The position numbers were made by a program, and so were the translations under genes. Shown one piece after another: positions 61,858-64,000 of a stretch of 64,000 bases of DNA. Source of the DNA: Bacteroidota bacterium (GTDB lineage: Bacteria; Bacteroidota; Bacteroidia; Bacteroidales; Porphyromonadaceae); assembly GCA_023395395.1 (NCBI GenBank), contig JAEWZH010000005.1:1-64000 (forward strand), written 5' to 3'. Under the pieces are notes generated by a model. That model was not told the origin of the DNA and ran no database searches. It saw only the letters and a program-made list of their open reading frames with translations. Positions within the stretch are counted from its first letter, which is position 1. Each line of letters opens with the position of its first letter.

Positions 61858-62654
61858 GAGGAGGATGGATCAAACTGCATCGTGACATGATGCGGTGGCA
61901 GGGATACGAAGACGCTCTGATGGTGCACCTCTACATCCATTTGCTGCTCTCCGCCAACTACGAGGAGCGACAATGGCGGGGCATCACCGTCGGACGTGGG
62001 CAACTGGTGACGAGCATACAGAGGCTCGCAGATGCGATACACACCACTCCCAAGATTGTCCACAACAGACTCTGCAGGTTAGAGCAAGAGGGATTGATTG
62101 GGAAAAGGACGGGCAACCAATACACCCTCATAACTATCAATAAATACGATGATTACCTCCTAGGTGAGACGACGGAGGGAAAAGCGAGGGAAAAGCAAAG
62201 GGAAAACGAAGGGAAACAACTAAAGAATATAATAAGAAATAATAAAGAACTTATTAAGAAGAATTCCCCCCTAACCCCCCAAGGGGGAAAGGACTGCTCT
62301 TTGGATAAAAATGAAATTGAGCCTCCGGACTCTATCCACGAAGTCTCCCAAGCCCCTTTCCCCCCGGTTGCGCACTCCCCCCTTTCCCCTGCTTTTGAGA
62401 AGTGGCTGGCTTACAAAAAGGCGAAGAGACAGAGCTACAGATCGGAGTCAGCCCTCAAAGCGTGCTACAAGAGACTGGAAAGGTACTCTGGCGGTGATCC
62501 GAAGGTGGCGATGGAGATTATCGAGCAGAGTATAGCTATGAACTATTCCGGATTTTTTGAACCCAAACAACACAAGACGAAGCATGAAAATAGACCTGAA
62601 AGCATTACAAATGCAGCAGAATCTGAAAAGGGTACAAGGTACTCAACTATTTAG
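61854..62654 (+). CDS. Replisome-organiser/DnaD-like winged-helix protein
   Basis: A 266-aa protein starting MRGGWIKLHRDMMRWQGYED; the ATG overlaps the DUF4248 stop. The N-terminal ~110 residues read like phage replisome organiser winged-helix domains (VHLYIHLLLSANYEERQWRG; LVTSIQRLADAIHTTPKIVH followed by NRLCRLEQEGLI). The centre is a charged, low-complexity linker (REKQRENEGKQLKNIIRNNK) and a run of proline and serine; the end (PAFEKWLAYKKAKRQSYRSE; FFEPKQHK) resembles the C-terminal DnaD-type domain. It probably recruits the downstream ATPase and a helicase to DNA. Confidence 0.65.
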   Translation: MRGGWIKLHRDMMRWQGYEDALMVHLYIHLLLSANYEERQWRGITVGRGQLVTSIQRLADAIHTTPKIVHNRLCRLEQEGLIGKRTGNQYTLITINKYDDYLLGETTEGKAREKQRENEGKQLKNIIRNNKELIKKNSPLTPQGGKDCSLDKNEIEPPDSIHEVSQAPFPPVAHSPLSPAFEKWLAYKKAKRQSYRSESALKACYKRLERYSGGDPKVAMEIIEQSIAMNYSGFFEPKQHKTKHENRPESITNAAESEKGTRYSTI

Positions 62655-63249
62655 ACCCGACTGCCTGCTCCCTCTCGCTCCGGAAGTGGATCGGTTGGAA
62701 CAAGCACTCCAGATTGCCTACGCCTCGGAGGTGATGGCTCGAGGCAGGACGCTGGTACCTGACCAAGCGACTCGTACCAACCTCCGCAAGATAGCGGAGT
62801 GGATGGTCAATCCCAAGGCGAAGCCGTGGCTGCTCATCTACGGAGGTGTCGGGAATGGCAAGACGACACTCCTAAGGGCTGTCCAAGCCTTTGTCAATAG
62901 CCAAAACTTCTACATCGGCAATATTCGGGTCAAGATGATTGTCCAGACTTCGAGCCGTCTTGCCACCCTTGCGACAGAGAGCCCGCAGTACTTTTTCGAC
63001 CGCACCGACCAAGAGTGCATAGGCATCGACGATCTGGGCATCGAGCCGGTGGAGGTCAATAGCTTCGGCACCCGCACCACCCCGATAGCAGAGATGCTCC
63101 TGCATCGCTATGAGCGGATGAGGTTTACCATCATCACCAGCAACCTCTCGGAGGAGCAACTCACCGATCGCTACGGTGAGCGCATCACCGACCGCCTCCG
63201 TGAGGTGTGTGACAGACTATGGGTGGGGAGTGCCTCATATCGAGGATAG
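62584..63249 (+). CDS. DnaC-like helicase-loader ATPase
   Basis: A 221-aa AAA+ ATPase read from MKIDLKALQMQQNLKRV (an ATG nine codons earlier, at 62557, is possible). Walker A is LLIYGGVGNGKTTLLRA (about residues 78-94), Walker B CIGIDDLG, and a sensor-type segment follows (FTIITSNLSEEQLTDRYGER with ITDRLREVCDRLWV). IstB and DnaC proteins share this fold; the partner gene favours replication rather than transposition, and no transposase is present. It overlaps the preceding gene by about 70 bp. Confidence 0.8.
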   Translation: MKIDLKALQMQQNLKRVQGTQLFRPDCLLPLAPEVDRLEQALQIAYASEVMARGRTLVPDQATRTNLRKIAEWMVNPKAKPWLLIYGGVGNGKTTLLRAVQAFVNSQNFYIGNIRVKMIVQTSSRLATLATESPQYFFDRTDQECIGIDDLGIEPVEVNSFGTRTTPIAEMLLHRYERMRFTIITSNLSEEQLTDRYGERITDRLREVCDRLWVGSASYRG

Positions 63250-63280
63250 AGCAGAGGTACACAGTCTTCCATAAAAATGG

Positions 63281-63288
63281 TACCTTTG
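63281..63288 (+). promoter_or_regulatory. Predicted -7 element for the deiminase gene
   Basis: TACCTTTG fits the -7 consensus and would start transcription near 63296, 15 nt before the ATG. No -33 TTTG is seen 19-21 bp upstream. Confidence 0.45.
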
Positions 63289-63310
63289 TAGACATAGATA
63301 GGTAAGACAA

Positions 63311-64000
63311 ATGGAGTTACACAGAATAGACAATGGGTTGATACCCGAGTGGTATCCTCAAGATGCGGTAATATTGGCATGGCCTGAGGAGGATATGGAT
63401 TGGGCGTATATCCTTCCTGAGGTGCGCACTTGCTATAGGGAGATCATCGCTCATTTACTGCAGTACTGCTCGGTGGTACTTCTCGCAGGTGAGGGCGGGG
63501 GGCTGACCTCTGAGCAGTTGGAGGATTGGCACCACAATTACCCGCACAAGCTCATATATATCAATCACTTTCCCCTCAATGACACTTGGATGCGTGATGT
63601 AATGCCACTCTTTGGGATGAAAGAGGGAGTACGTACCGCATACGACTTTGGCTTCAATGGCTGGGGACTCAAGTTCGCCGCCAATCTCGACAATCGAGCG
63701 GTGGGGCATCTGTTTGAGCGAGGATTATTCAGCGGAGAAGTCCAAGGTCGGGGGCATAGAGACTTTATACTCGAGGGCGGAGCCATCGATGTCAATAGCA
63801 GAGGTGAGCTACTCTCGACCGCTTGTGTGCTGAGAGAGCCCAATCGCAACCCCAGTCGCCATCCCGACTACCATGATACCATCATGAGCTACCTAGGGGT
63901 GCAGCGACACCACATGCTGGAGGGCGACTTGGCACTCGAGGGCGATGATACGGATGGGCATATCGATACGCTGGCACGGTTTGTGGCTGACGATAGGATA
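63311..64000 (+). CDS. Agmatine/peptidylarginine deiminase family protein (3' end outside window)
   Basis: The first 230 residues of a guanidino-modifying enzyme; it continues past the window end. It starts MELHRIDNGLIPEWYPQDAV. Family motifs in order: LAWPEEDMDW, the substrate-binding NDTWMRDVMPLFG, DFGFNGWGLKF, ILEGGAIDVNSRGELLSTA with CVLREPNRNPS, and EGDDTDGHIDTLARFVAD, which holds the catalytic His. The catalytic Cys lies beyond the window. No signal peptide is present, which favours the cytoplasmic agmatine deiminase (AguA) over secreted PPAD. It would yield N-carbamoylputrescine and ammonia. Confidence 0.88.
   Translation, partial: MELHRIDNGLIPEWYPQDAVILAWPEEDMDWAYILPEVRTCYREIIAHLLQYCSVVLLAGEGGGLTSEQLEDWHHNYPHKLIYINHFPLNDTWMRDVMPLFGMKEGVRTAYDFGFNGWGLKFAANLDNRAVGHLFERGLFSGEVQGRGHRDFILEGGAIDVNSRGELLSTACVLREPNRNPSRHPDYHDTIMSYLGVQRHHMLEGDLALEGDDTDGHIDTLARFVADDRI

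Noticed and set aside
62584..63249. IstB of an IS21-type element
   Set aside because: No IstA-type transposase or terminal inverted repeats are seen; the neighbours are replication-like genes.

Overview
The window looks like a chromosomal segment of a Bacteroidales bacterium, most likely a Porphyromonas-type organism. The reasons are the block rimP-nusA-infB-cvpA-sufBCD, a fimA-E-like fimbrial operon, two SusC/SusD (RagA/RagB) pairs, a PorV/PorQ-family barrel, a peptidase with a T9SS-type C-terminal domain, and promoters of the Bacteroidetes type (-33 TTTG, -7 TAnnTTTG). The genus is inferred from gene content and order; no database was searched. I found no rRNA, tRNA, insertion sequence or canonical CRISPR array.

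Layout. 1-1513: a scar holding a headless HsdS fragment, short unrecognised remnants and the last piece of a TonB-dependent receptor. 1704-5777 (minus): sufD, sufC, sufB and a CvpA-family gene. 5878-10642 (minus): infB, nusA, rimP. 10863-12545 (minus): HU-like protein, lipoprotein with a C-terminal membrane anchor, two-helix membrane protein and N-acetylmuramoyl-L-alanine amidase, which together resemble a spanin/holin/endolysin set. 12826-15012 (plus): CopA-type copper ATPase. 15075-24469 (minus): fimbrial operon (DUF3575, DUF3868/TPR, major fimbrillin, anchor, three accessory/tip lipoproteins) behind a long leader with a (CT)12 tract and an intrinsic terminator. 25188-35472 (minus): SusC, SusD, BACON lipoprotein, S8 peptidase and PorV-like barrel, probably one peptide-scavenging unit. 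35947-43801 (minus): mazG, a MacB-type ATPase, three permeases, a membrane fusion protein and a TolC-type channel. 44326-47235 (minus): RluD-like pseudouridine synthase and DsbD. 47330-52290 (minus): second SusC/SusD pair. 52739-60967 (minus): a glycosyltransferase-like gene and an eight-gene cluster dominated by DUF2589 paralogues. 61552-63249 (plus): DUF4248 protein, replisome-organiser-like protein and DnaC-like ATPase. 63311-64000 (plus, cut by the window end): agmatine/peptidylarginine deiminase family.

The best candidates for an undescribed system are: (1) the DUF2589 cluster, in which a shared N-terminal scaffold carries different C-terminal modules (Ig-like, leucine-rich-like, basic tail), together with a zinc-ribbon protein and an orphan protein; (2) three intergenic arrays of a 10-bp palindrome, CTCTATAGAG, repeated at an exact 22-bp period (4-5 copies each), each lying upstream of a minus-strand gene; (3) a chromosomal lysis-like cassette beside an HU gene. 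All functions are inferred from sequence features; experiments or searches that would decide are given per finding.
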